A DNA stretch of 64,000 nt from Chitinophagaceae bacterium IBVUCB2 (GTDB lineage Bacteria > Bacteroidota > Bacteroidia > Chitinophagales > Chitinophagaceae). Position 1 is the first letter of the stretch, and every line of letters starts with the position of its first letter. The position numbers and the translations under genes were made by a program. Positions 52,618 to 60,016 of this stretch are shown one piece after another. The stretch covers positions 930,001-994,000 of the forward strand of contig NFUV01000001.1 of NCBI GenBank assembly GCA_002127295.1, read 5' to 3'. Below the pieces are notes generated by a model, which saw nothing but the letters and a program-made list of their open reading frames with translations, had not been told where the DNA came from and ran no database searches.

Positions 52618-53034
52618 ATGACAACGCAACTAATAATAACAGCCCTGCTGATAGGCTTGTCGGCCGGTGTGCTTAGTGGATTGGTGGGTGTAGGCGGAGG
52701 TATCATCATGGTTCCTGCATTGATTTTCTTTATGAACTATACACAGCATCAGGCACAAGGCACTTCATTGGCAGTGTTGACCCTCCCTGTTGTTATTCTT
52801 GCTTCCTTATATTATTACCAGCAATGCCAGAAATTGGGAACACCGATCGATTTGAAAATTGTAGGACTTCTAGCCGGAGGCTTTATTATAGGAGGATTTT
52901 TTGGCAGTAAGATCGCACTGGCCATTAACCAGGATATGCTGAAAAAGATTTTTGCAATGGTCCTATTTTACACGGCACTAAAAATGATGGGTTGGGATGC
53001 AACCATTGTAAGATGGGTAAAAGGAGTTTTTTAA
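52618..53034 (+). CDS. TauE/SafE-family membrane protein, half-size
   Basis: The ATG at 52618 gives 138 residues; an upstream GTG would add eight polar residues. It has about four helices and one copy of the TauE/SafE repeat (GLSAGVLSGLVGVGGGIIMVPAL; QGTSLAVLTLP), while typical members of about 250 residues have two. Family members export or import organosulfur or sulfite anions; the substrate here is unknown. A half-size protein would need to dimerise. Confidence 0.8.
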   Translation: MTTQLIITALLIGLSAGVLSGLVGVGGGIIMVPALIFFMNYTQHQAQGTSLAVLTLPVVILASLYYYQQCQKLGTPIDLKIVGLLAGGFIIGGFFGSKIALAINQDMLKKIFAMVLFYTALKMMGWDATIVRWVKGVF

Positions 53035-53101
53035 AAAAAATAATAGCTGCATACAGCAGATTTTCAGAAAACGCTGTCTTGAAATTTTAAGCAGATAGCC
53101 A

Positions 53102-53716
53102 TTGAACCAAAAATTAACGATATTTCTTGCAGGGCTACTTATAAACCTGGGCTCTTTCAGCCAATCGGCCCGTTCTTTCGAAACACTGGACCGATTTTTT
53201 GCCGGAGCACCATTACAAGATGGTTTTGAAAGATGGTACACTTATTTTGCTACCACAGCTCACCTTGGCATTGACTCCACCACCCGATTTGGTAATCACT
53301 CCAGTTTTAAGTCAGGTATTGAAACGTATTTCCCTTTTCCCGATTCTACATTGGTTAAAATAATTTTTAAAAAAACACTAATGATGGATGCCCGTACCCG
53401 TAAATTTATTGACTCTGCAAGTGTTATAGAAGTAGAAGGGGTTTTTGGTAAAGACAAAGCAGCTAAAAGAGAATCCCGCAAGTTTTATAAAGGGGTAAGA
53501 AAAGAGTTAATGCGTTTTTATCGCTACGAATTCAAAGATTATGAAGGACAATCTTCCTGGTTTTACAGGGGCAAAACTCCTAATTTTTTAAACTGCTCGC
53601 TGCATTACGGTACTCACTATAGAACAGGAGAGCATTATGTGCTACTTGCTTACAGCGACCAAAAGAACTTAAAAATAAGATCCTATCCGCCGCCGGATAA
53701 TACATTGCGAAATTAG
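53102..53716 (+). CDS. Secreted hypothetical protein
   Basis: The start is TTG at 53102, chosen because MNQKLTIFLAGLLINLGSFS is a clear signal peptide; no ATG gives one. The mature part (about 180 residues) contains ERWYTYFATTAHLGIDSTTR, a basic helix AAKRESRKFYKGVRKELMRF and SSWFYRGKTPNF. I do not recognise the family. It converges on the NlpC/P60 gene with one base between the stops. Confidence 0.65.
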   Translation: MNQKLTIFLAGLLINLGSFSQSARSFETLDRFFAGAPLQDGFERWYTYFATTAHLGIDSTTRFGNHSSFKSGIETYFPFPDSTLVKIIFKKTLMMDARTRKFIDSASVIEVEGVFGKDKAAKRESRKFYKGVRKELMRFYRYEFKDYEGQSSWFYRGKTPNFLNCSLHYGTHYRTGEHYVLLAYSDQKNLKIRSYPPPDNTLRN

Positions 53717-53717
53717 T

Positions 53718-54485
53718 TTACCATACTCTACGGACAGCTCTTAGCCGCAGCGTTCTTTTTCCAGTATCAGCACTTATAATTCCTTTCTTATCAATCGTAT
53801 CAATTCTTACTTTGCCCGATGCATGAATAATTTCTCCATTGTCCAATAAAATACCGACATGGGTTATATCTTCTTTGCTGGCAAAAAAAGCAAGGTCGCC
53901 GGTTCTTACTTCACTAAATTTTTTAACCGGTATTCCCGCCTGCGCCTGCTGCCATGCATCACGGGACATATCAATACCCATCAGTTTAAAAACTACTTGT
54001 ACAAATCCGCTGCAATCAACACCCAATGGTGTTCTACCGCCCCAGAGATATGGCGCATTTAACCAGGGCTGTGTTAATTCTTTCACCAATTCAGGGCTGG
54101 GCTGCAGGTCATCTCGCTTACAAAATTTTCCGGCAAAAGCATACTCCGTCTTTCCCAATTTTCCTTTTCCTTCTGTAAAAAAAGGAAGCGATGAACCCAC
54201 AGGAATATTGATCTTTTTATTTTCTACTGTTAATGTATCTAATAAACTCATTGTTGCAAAGGAGCTGGTAGTAGTAGCCGTTAACTCATCAGCTTCTTCT
54301 ATCAATGTATTTGTTATCCAACCTTCGTAGCCATCATGCAATCCACGGATCTTCACCCACAGATCACCTTTTGTTTTCAATACTTGCACGGCTTCTCCAA
54401 ATAATAATTGATTGATCATTTCCTTTCGGTGGAGGGGCTTTCTCCGCACCGGTGCAGCAGGAACATTTACAAAAGCATATTTCAT
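53718..54485 (-). CDS. NlpC/P60 (C40) peptidase with SH3-like domains
   Basis: The 255-residue protein has N-terminal SH3-like domains (MKYAFVNVPAAPVRRKPLHR; LWVKIRGLHDGYEGWI) and a C-terminal NlpC/P60 domain with Cys158 (GVDCSGFVQ), His209 (DITHVGIL) and His221 (EIIHASG). The plan is that of YkfC-type gamma-D-glutamyl-L-diamino acid endopeptidases, which trim recycled cell-wall peptides. No signal peptide is seen, so a cytoplasmic role in muropeptide recycling is likely. Confidence 0.85.
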   Translation of the reverse strand: MKYAFVNVPAAPVRRKPLHRKEMINQLLFGEAVQVLKTKGDLWVKIRGLHDGYEGWITNTLIEEADELTATTTSSFATMSLLDTLTVENKKINIPVGSSLPFFTEGKGKLGKTEYAFAGKFCKRDDLQPSPELVKELTQPWLNAPYLWGGRTPLGVDCSGFVQVVFKLMGIDMSRDAWQQAQAGIPVKKFSEVRTGDLAFFASKEDITHVGILLDNGEIIHASGKVRIDTIDKKGIISADTGKRTLRLRAVRRVW

Positions 54486-54510
54486 CTAAATAGTTTTAAT
54501 TTATTTTTTT

Positions 54511-54675
54511 GCCCGGCTTATTGCTACTATCAACCCAATTGCGTCGCACTCTTAATCGTTCTGTTCGCTACTCAGCATTATACAAATATCAGTCAATGTT
54601 TCAAGGTCTCTCATCCAAATTTCTGCGTAGCAGAAAAAATCTGTATTCATCTATCCAACCCTTGGCATCCGTGTG
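54511..54675. repeat. GCGTCGCAC dispersed intergenic repeat, copy 2
   Basis: Bases 54511-54583 are the second copy of the element found after amtB (16853-16924), with the shared blocks TTGCGTCGCAC and ATCGTTCTGT, and a looser ATCCGTG block at 54638-54675. It fills much of the 280-bp gap between the divergent NlpC/P60 and sigma-factor genes and holds no gene that I can see. Confidence 0.65.
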
Positions 54676-54765
54676 CTTGTATTTATTTCACCTACAAATA
54701 AGTAAAATTTTGTTGAATATTCAAAAACCTGCATCTTACACATAACAATTACTTATTTTCCGCTT

Positions 54766-55350
54766 GTGAAGGCCGATAAACACCAAAATAGTACCGACCA
54801 GGAATTGCTGGAGCAATTTTACACCGACCATGATAACGAATGGCTGGGTATTTTGCTGCAACGATACACCCTGTTGCTCCTTGGTGTTAGCATGAAGTAT
54901 TTAAAAAATGAAGAAGAAGCCAAAGACAGTGTGCAGCAGATCTTTTTAAAAGTGATACAGGAATTGCAGAAATACAAAGTAGAGTATTTTAAATCCTGGT
55001 TGTATATGGTGGCCAAAAATCATTGCCTGATGAAAATACGGGAACGGCAGGGAAAGATGACCACCGAAATTAATGACCGCTTGCAGGGAACCCCGGAAGA
55101 AGAAACAGATTTGCAGGCATTGGTTCAAAATAATCATACGCTGGACCTGATGGAAGTGTCGCTAAAAGAACTAAATGCTGAGCAGCAGCAATGTGTAACT
55201 TTGTTTTACCTGCAAAAGAAAAGCTATCAGGAAGTAAGTGAAGAAACCGGCTACAGCATGCTACAAGTAAAAAGTTTTATTCAGAATGGTAAGCGAAATT
55301 TGAAAATACTGATCGAAAAAAAATTACAGGAAGAAACGAACCCCAAATAA
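54766..55350 (+). CDS. Sigma-70-family (ECF-like) sigma factor
   Basis: The 194-residue protein has region 2 (ILLQRYTLLLLGVSMKYLKN to KSWLYMVAKNHCLMKIR, about 28-90) and region 4 with an HTH (YQEVSEETGYSMLQVKSFIQNGKRNLK, about 158-184), without region 3. It should direct polymerase to a small regulon. The start is GTG at 54766. Its stop overlaps the ATG of a small single-helix membrane protein (TAATG), the layout of a sigma/anti-sigma pair. Confidence 0.85.
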   Translation: MKADKHQNSTDQELLEQFYTDHDNEWLGILLQRYTLLLLGVSMKYLKNEEEAKDSVQQIFLKVIQELQKYKVEYFKSWLYMVAKNHCLMKIRERQGKMTTEINDRLQGTPEEETDLQALVQNNHTLDLMEVSLKELNAEQQQCVTLFYLQKKSYQEVSEETGYSMLQVKSFIQNGKRNLKILIEKKLQEETNPK

Positions 55351-55718
55351 TGTCGGAGAATTATAAAGACATATTATCTAATTTATCTACCGAGGTTGAC
55401 CAGGAAACATTGCTATTGTACCTGCAGGGAAAACTATCACCGGAAAAAAAGCATGAAGTTGAAAAGCAACTGATGCAAAATGAGTTTGATGACGAGGCTG
55501 TAGAAGGCTTGCAAGAATTTAAAGATAAAGAGCAATTGCAGTACATGGTAGAAATGCTGAACCGTGACCTGAAACAAAAAACCGCCAAGAAGAAAAAACA
55601 GCGGGAAAAAATGAAGATCAAGGACCAGCCCTGGTTATATGTTTCAATATTGATTCTTATTCTGCTGATCGTAATTTGTTATGTGGTGATACGTCAGATG
55701 TTAAAGGCGGGTGGGTAA
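55350..55718 (+). CDS. Small single-pass membrane protein, likely anti-sigma partner
   Basis: The 122-residue protein has a charged N-terminal region with a zinc-finger-like position occupied by LLYLQGKLSPEKKHEVEKQL (about 25-44), then FDDEAVEGLQEF, a Lys-rich coil and one transmembrane helix near the C-terminus (about 94-117). The LxGxLxxxExxxVExxL pattern is typical of anti-sigma-like membrane proteins of Bacteroidota, though the usual His/Cys zinc ligands are absent. Translation is coupled to the sigma gene. Binding to the sigma factor is inference. Confidence 0.7.
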   Translation: MSENYKDILSNLSTEVDQETLLLYLQGKLSPEKKHEVEKQLMQNEFDDEAVEGLQEFKDKEQLQYMVEMLNRDLKQKTAKKKKQREKMKIKDQPWLYVSILILILLIVICYVVIRQMLKAGG

Positions 55719-55774
55719 CTCATAGTCTTATCCTATTCATTTCCTTTAATATGAAAGACTATTTTGATTTTTAA

Positions 55775-56254
55775 CTAATACCTCTTCTTCCCCTCCCAAC
55801 TCTTCCACTCTTCAAACACTTTTTTTGCATCAGCATGAGGATGATGAATGAAAGGAATTTTCCGGTCTTCTAATTTTGTATTGATCTCGTTGTAAATAAA
55901 ATCATCATCAAATTGAATAGCTGCTGCATCTTGTTTAGTGTTGGCATAAATAACCCGAATCGGTCTTGCCCAATAAATAGCACCGAGGCACATGGGGCAG
56001 GGTTCGCAACTGGTATAAATTTCGCAATCGTTTAATTGGTAAGTACCTAATTTTTCGCAGGCATTGCGGATAGCTACCACTTCTGCATGTGCAGTAGGGT
56101 CGTTTGATGATGTAACCATGTTCCAACCTTCTCCTACAATTTCATCGCCCTGCACAATTACACAACCAAAGGGGCCACCGCTTCCACCCTGCATTCCTTT
56201 CCGGGATAACTCAATGGCCCGTTCCAGGAATTTATTTTCTCTTTCGCTTGTCAT
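55775..56254 (-). CDS. guaD: Guanine deaminase (cytidine-deaminase fold)
   Basis: The 159-residue zinc enzyme has His56/Glu58 in TAHAEVVAIR and Cys83/Cys86 in SCEPCPMCLGAIYWAR. The downstream segment DDDFIYNEINTKLEDRKIPF closely follows Bacillus-type GuaD, which separates it from tRNA adenosine deaminase. It turns guanine into xanthine and ammonia in purine salvage/catabolism. It is a single gene converging on the anti-sigma-like gene. Confidence 0.87.
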   Translation of the reverse strand: MTSERENKFLERAIELSRKGMQGGSGGPFGCVIVQGDEIVGEGWNMVTSSNDPTAHAEVVAIRNACEKLGTYQLNDCEIYTSCEPCPMCLGAIYWARPIRVIYANTKQDAAAIQFDDDFIYNEINTKLEDRKIPFIHHPHADAKKVFEEWKSWEGKKRY

Positions 56255-56427
56255 ACAATCGTTTTAAATGGATAATTCCGCTACAAATTTGTGCATTACT
56301 GCCGGATTTTGCACAGTTTATGCACCTAAATATGTTCCAATATGAAGTTAATATTAATTCTACGTTAACTGTATGTTTCTACTACCAGTAGTTGTATTTT
56401 TTCATCTCCACTAAAACAATTGCTGTT

Positions 56428-56925
56428 ATGAAATGGGAATTAACTGCTACCTCACCGAACCAGGAAATTTATGCCTTATGGCATAACGATAAAAAAGTAC
56501 TGGCTCTGGACTTTCATCCTTTTACCAACTCTGCCCGCATTGAATATGCAGATGAAAAAAGAGTGTTCCTGATCCGTAAAGAAGGATTTCTCCGCAACAA
56601 AACAGTGTTAAGAGATGAATATGGCATGCGAATCGGTCAATTAGGATATGAGAAATCGAATGCAGCTACTGGTGTGCTGGAGTTAAATGATGAGAAATTT
56701 TTCTACACGATCCATAATAACCCTATCGCAGAATTAGTGATTTATAAAGAAACAAAAGACAAACCTTTTGTAACCTGTGGCTTGCAGGCCGGTAATGGAA
56801 ACACTTCTATTAAGCTTTCTAAAGGAGATCAGCTAAGTGCATCACAGCATTTTTTACTAATGGCGGTATGCTGGTATATGTTTTTACCGGTGGCTAAAGA
56901 AAATACGGTTGAGTACGCATTGTAG
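56428..56925 (+). CDS. Hypothetical protein, beta-rich (LURP-one/Tubby-like resemblance)
   Basis: The ATG at 56428 (MKWELTATSPN) is preferred; an in-frame ATG 36 bases earlier adds a short leader. The 165-residue protein is mostly beta strands with repeated short hairpins (KKVLALDFHPF, RIEYADEKRVFLIRK, GVLELNDEKFFYTIHNN) and a hydrophobic C-terminal helix (FLLMAVCWYMFLPVA). The strand pattern recalls LURP-one/Tubby-like barrels wrapped around a C-terminal helix; this is a fold guess. Converges on the Mur ligase gene. Confidence 0.55.
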   Translation: MKWELTATSPNQEIYALWHNDKKVLALDFHPFTNSARIEYADEKRVFLIRKEGFLRNKTVLRDEYGMRIGQLGYEKSNAATGVLELNDEKFFYTIHNNPIAELVIYKETKDKPFVTCGLQAGNGNTSIKLSKGDQLSASQHFLLMAVCWYMFLPVAKENTVEYAL

Positions 56926-56930
56926 CCGTG

Positions 56931-58307
56931 TTACAAATTATCCCAGGTATCTTTTGCAAATTGCTCCAGCGATGGATCTCTTGCTGCCATTAAGAGTATC
57001 ACACAATTATCACTAAGATGTGAACGAACTTCGGCAAGAAAATTATTTCTGTCGGCTACAAAGAAAGCTGCTTTACCCAAAGCTTTTAGATCATTGATCA
57101 AATCCCCGGCCGAAATATCTTTCGTTGCAGTTCCGCCGGCATAAAATATTTCACTCATCCATATTTCATCTTCAGGACGAAGCACCCGGGCAATTTCCTT
57201 TACAAAATCTTCTCTCAAAAATTTTGTCGGTTTATAGCCATGCGGTTGAAACCAGGCAATTACTTTGGGAGCAACGGGTTGACAGGCCTCAATAGCTGCT
57301 GCACATTTTACCGGGTTGTGTGCATAATCGTCAATTAGCCACACCCCATTTTTTTCACCTAATACCTGGTGCCTGCGATAAATACCTTCATAATTTTTTA
57401 ATGCGGCCGCACAGGTGGTTAAATCAACTCCAATTTGATTGGCAATGGCTGTTGCGGCCAAAGCATTCTCCATATTATGCTTACCCACTAATTGCAGTTT
57501 AAAATCAGTTCCGTTTATTTTAAAATTGATTATTAATCCTTGCTGGTTGAAATCGGAAGCGATATAACCTGCACCTGAATCTGCTTGTACCGAAAAATCA
57601 TTGGCTATGTTTTGTGAAAGCTGTTTTGAAAGAAAATGGGATTGATTAACAACAAACGTTTTACTGTTATTTTTAAATGTGCCGAACAAGTTCATCAACT
57701 CATCTATCTCCTGGTGGTCTTTATCAACGTTCAACAATAAGCCCATCTCCGGTTTGTATTGTACAATAGAACCGTCACTTTCATCGGCTTCAATAACCAG
57801 CCACTCTCCTCTCCCAACTTTTGCATTACCAATTTTCCCTTGCTTGATCAGGCTTACCAAGCCTGCACCACTGATAATACTTGGTTGCATACCCGCATGT
57901 TCTAAAATATCAAACAGCATAGCACTGGTAGTGCTTTTGCCACTGGTGCCACCAACAGCAACCGTTTTTTTACTGGAAGCTATCATCGATAATAATTCAG
58001 AACGTCTAACAATTGGAATATTGAGTTGCTTTGCTTTTTGTACTTCCAGTACTGTATCCTCTATTGCCGTTGATACCACTATTAAATCGGTAGCCTCCGT
58101 AATTCCTTCTCCATTCTGTACAAAGCAGGAAATGCCTTCGGCTTCCAGTTTTTCTTTTGTTTCATTGTATTCACCCGGTGCGAAAAAACGATCACTGCCG
58201 GATACACTTTTGCCAATTCCTTTTAAGTATTGGGCGATGGCACTCATTCCAACACCGGCTACGCCGATAAAGAAGGGTTTTTTAAAATCATGGACAGATG
58301 AAATCAT
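56931..58307 (-). CDS. Mur-ligase family protein (MurC/Mpl-like, substrate uncertain)
   Basis: The 458-residue protein has the three Mur domains: an N-terminal UDP-sugar Rossmann domain (GVAGVGMSAIAQYLKGIG), a central ATPase (GGTSGKSTTSAM at 119-130; EADESDGS at 173-180) and a C-terminal domain. It is closest in layout to MurC and Mpl, which join L-alanine or recycled tripeptide to UDP-MurNAc. The P-loop has Ser where MurC has His (GTHGKTTT), and the C-terminal motif is DDYAHNP rather than DDYGHHP. It lies outside any cell-wall cluster, so it may be a paralogue with another substrate. Confidence 0.8.
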   Translation of the reverse strand: MISSVHDFKKPFFIGVAGVGMSAIAQYLKGIGKSVSGSDRFFAPGEYNETKEKLEAEGISCFVQNGEGITEATDLIVVSTAIEDTVLEVQKAKQLNIPIVRRSELLSMIASSKKTVAVGGTSGKSTTSAMLFDILEHAGMQPSIISGAGLVSLIKQGKIGNAKVGRGEWLVIEADESDGSIVQYKPEMGLLLNVDKDHQEIDELMNLFGTFKNNSKTFVVNQSHFLSKQLSQNIANDFSVQADSGAGYIASDFNQQGLIINFKINGTDFKLQLVGKHNMENALAATAIANQIGVDLTTCAAALKNYEGIYRRHQVLGEKNGVWLIDDYAHNPVKCAAAIEACQPVAPKVIAWFQPHGYKPTKFLREDFVKEIARVLRPEDEIWMSEIFYAGGTATKDISAGDLINDLKALGKAAFFVADRNNFLAEVRSHLSDNCVILLMAARDPSLEQFAKDTWDNL

Positions 58308-58335
58308 ACTGCAAATAAAAGGAATAATTTAAAGC

Positions 58336-58848
58336 TTATTTAATTGGCTTTCCTTGCGAAGCCCTGATCATTTCGGAATAGCCCCATTTTTTTGCCAATG
58401 CATTTACTGCCATAGCAATTCGTTTTGTTTTGGTGGGCTCTGTTTTTGCATCATCAATCCATTTGCTGAAATATCGTTGGTGAGAACCTGTAAGGCTTTC
58501 AAAAAATATTTTTGCTGAAGGTTCATCGTTGAGACAATCCATAAAATCTTTATTGAACACAAACTCACTTTTATCTTCTGTTAACTGTGCTTTCAGCATA
58601 GCCCCGTGTTTTTTTCCAATGGCTTTGCGAATAGCGGCGTTTAATACCAGAATGAACCGGCCTCCCCCCATCGGAAGCAAGGATACCCGTTTTATAGGAT
58701 GAGCATCTAATTTTCCTTTTACTTTAAACTCTTTTCGGTTGCCTGGCTTTAGTTGCTGAGCCAGTTCAGTTGGAACTTCAATATATGTCCAGCCTGTTTT
58801 TTCCCCCTGTTTATCAAACCGATGAATTGTAGTAGTGAAAGTAACCAT
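58336..58848 (-). CDS. DUF1905/YdeI-like protein
   Basis: The ATG at 58848 (MVTFTTTIHRFDKQGEKTG) gives 170 residues; the frame extends further upstream only through a hydrophobic stretch overlapping the divergent gene. An N-terminal DUF1905 barrel (WTYIEVPTELAQQL, FKVKGKLDAHPIKRVSLLPM, GGGRFILVLNAAIRKAIG) is followed by a C-terminal YdeI-type bacteriocin-protection/OmdA domain (SHQRYFSKWIDDAKTEPTKTKRIAMAV). The function is not established. It lies 28 bp upstream of the Mur ligase on the same strand. Confidence 0.75.
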   Translation of the reverse strand: MVTFTTTIHRFDKQGEKTGWTYIEVPTELAQQLKPGNRKEFKVKGKLDAHPIKRVSLLPMGGGRFILVLNAAIRKAIGKKHGAMLKAQLTEDKSEFVFNKDFMDCLNDEPSAKIFFESLTGSHQRYFSKWIDDAKTEPTKTKRIAMAVNALAKKWGYSEMIRASQGKPIK

Positions 58849-58915
58849 TGCTGAGATAGAATGTTTAAATTTCGGTATTGATATAGAAACAAACAAAACA
58901 ATCAACCATATTATT

Positions 58916-59368
58916 ATGAAGCAGCAAAATAACACCCCCCTCTTTGAACGCTTTGCAGCAAAAGTTACCAAAGTAACCGGCAAACCCATTGCCTTTATAC
59001 TGGCCATGCTTGTAATAATCGGATGGGCTGTGACAGGACCAATTTTTCACTACTCCGATACATGGCAACTTGTAATTAATACAGGCACCACTATTATTAC
59101 CTTCCTGATGGTGTTTGTAATTCAGCAATCACAAAATAAAGATACGACCGCCATTCAGTTGAAGTTGAATGAACTGATCGCTGCATCATCGGAGGCAAGT
59201 AACCGGTTAATTGATGTGGAAGATTTGTCGGCTAAAGAATTAGAAACATTGAAGAAGTTTTACGTAACCTTGTCTGAACTATCCAAAAAAGATAAAGACA
59301 TTCATCAAACACATTCCATTGAAGAAGCGAAAGAACATCATGCATTAAAATTGAAAAAGAAAATATAA
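58916..59368 (+). CDS. Low-affinity iron permease family protein
   Basis: The ATG at 58916 (MKQQNNTPLFERFAAKVTK) gives 150 residues; an earlier ATG would run into the divergent DUF1905 gene. Two helices (about 25-44 and 53-71) are joined by the conserved GPIFHYSDTWQLVINTGTTI, ending in VFVIQQSQNKDTTAIQLKLNELI, a signature of the PF04120 family. A role in iron transport is by name only; the bacterial members are little studied. Confidence 0.8.
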   Translation: MKQQNNTPLFERFAAKVTKVTGKPIAFILAMLVIIGWAVTGPIFHYSDTWQLVINTGTTIITFLMVFVIQQSQNKDTTAIQLKLNELIAASSEASNRLIDVEDLSAKELETLKKFYVTLSELSKKDKDIHQTHSIEEAKEHHALKLKKKI

Positions 59369-59385
59369 AATAATTTATTCCGTAT

Positions 59386-59415
59386 AAAAGGCAAAGCCAC
59401 TAAAATTAGTGGCTC
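59386..59415. terminator. Hairpin between convergent genes
   Basis: AGCCACTAA and TTAGTGGCT form a perfect stem around a 2-base loop between the iron permease and lipoprotein genes. No U-tract follows, so termination is only likely from position. Confidence 0.45.
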
Positions 59416-59449
59416 TGCTTACCTTATAATTGCTGCATGAAAAGACTAA

Positions 59450-59875
59450 TTAGTCATCCTTTTTCACTTTCCGCTCACCTGTTTCACCATCGATCTTCAC
59501 TTTACTATCACCATCTTTAATTTTAATGTCACCATCTTTTTCAATTTCAACTTTCTGATCACCGTCCTTATATTCTACACTGTTTGGATCTACGTCTACT
59601 TTAACATCGTTATCATAAACATATTTTTTATCATTGTCCACAACAACATGCCCGTTTATCACCTCACCAGTCTTACCATAGATAGTGTCATTTGTTTTTG
59701 TATCCACATATATGTAGATAGGCTCTTTGGTGTTTTTGTCAATCATAGCACCGGTTACATTGTCCTTTTCTACTTCAATAGTCTTACCGTTTGTAAGGTT
59801 GATATAGCGATCTTTATCGCTTGTACAACTGATAATAATTACCGCTGCAGATAAAACAGCAAATACTTTCTTCAT
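59450..59875 (-). CDS. Charged repeat-rich lipoprotein
   Basis: The 141-residue protein has a lipoprotein signal with Cys17 (AVIIISCTSDKD). The mature part is rich in Lys and Asp with short repeating strands: YVYDNDVKVDVD, VEYKDGDQKVEIE, DGDIKIKDGDSKVKIDGE. The alternation of hydrophobic and charged residues suggests an extended beta structure. I do not recognise the family and the composition limits homology inference. Confidence 0.7.
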   Translation of the reverse strand: MKKVFAVLSAAVIIISCTSDKDRYINLTNGKTIEVEKDNVTGAMIDKNTKEPIYIYVDTKTNDTIYGKTGEVINGHVVVDNDKKYVYDNDVKVDVDPNSVEYKDGDQKVEIEKDGDIKIKDGDSKVKIDGETGERKVKKDD

Positions 59876-60016
59876 AATTTAAATTTTCTTTATGATTGCC
59901 AACTATCAGGCCATTATGCCATAAGGAGAAGATTGAATATTTTCACCGCTTATTGCCCACTATATTGTGGAAGGTTTTCTACACGAAAGGTAAAAAAAGC
60001 AAAAACACGGCACAGA

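Noticed and set aside
52978-53101. A frameshifted second half of the TauE protein
   Set aside because: The sequence after the stop contains no TauE-like repeat in any frame before the next gene.
53839-54330. A 163-codon plus-strand frame opposite the NlpC/P60 gene
   Set aside because: The minus-strand gene has complete catalytic motifs; this frame has none.
57679-58332. A 217-codon open frame on the plus strand opposite the Mur ligase gene
   Set aside because: It lies fully antisense to a gene with clear domains, has an odd Ser/Pro/Leu-rich composition, and is explained by codon bias of the real gene.
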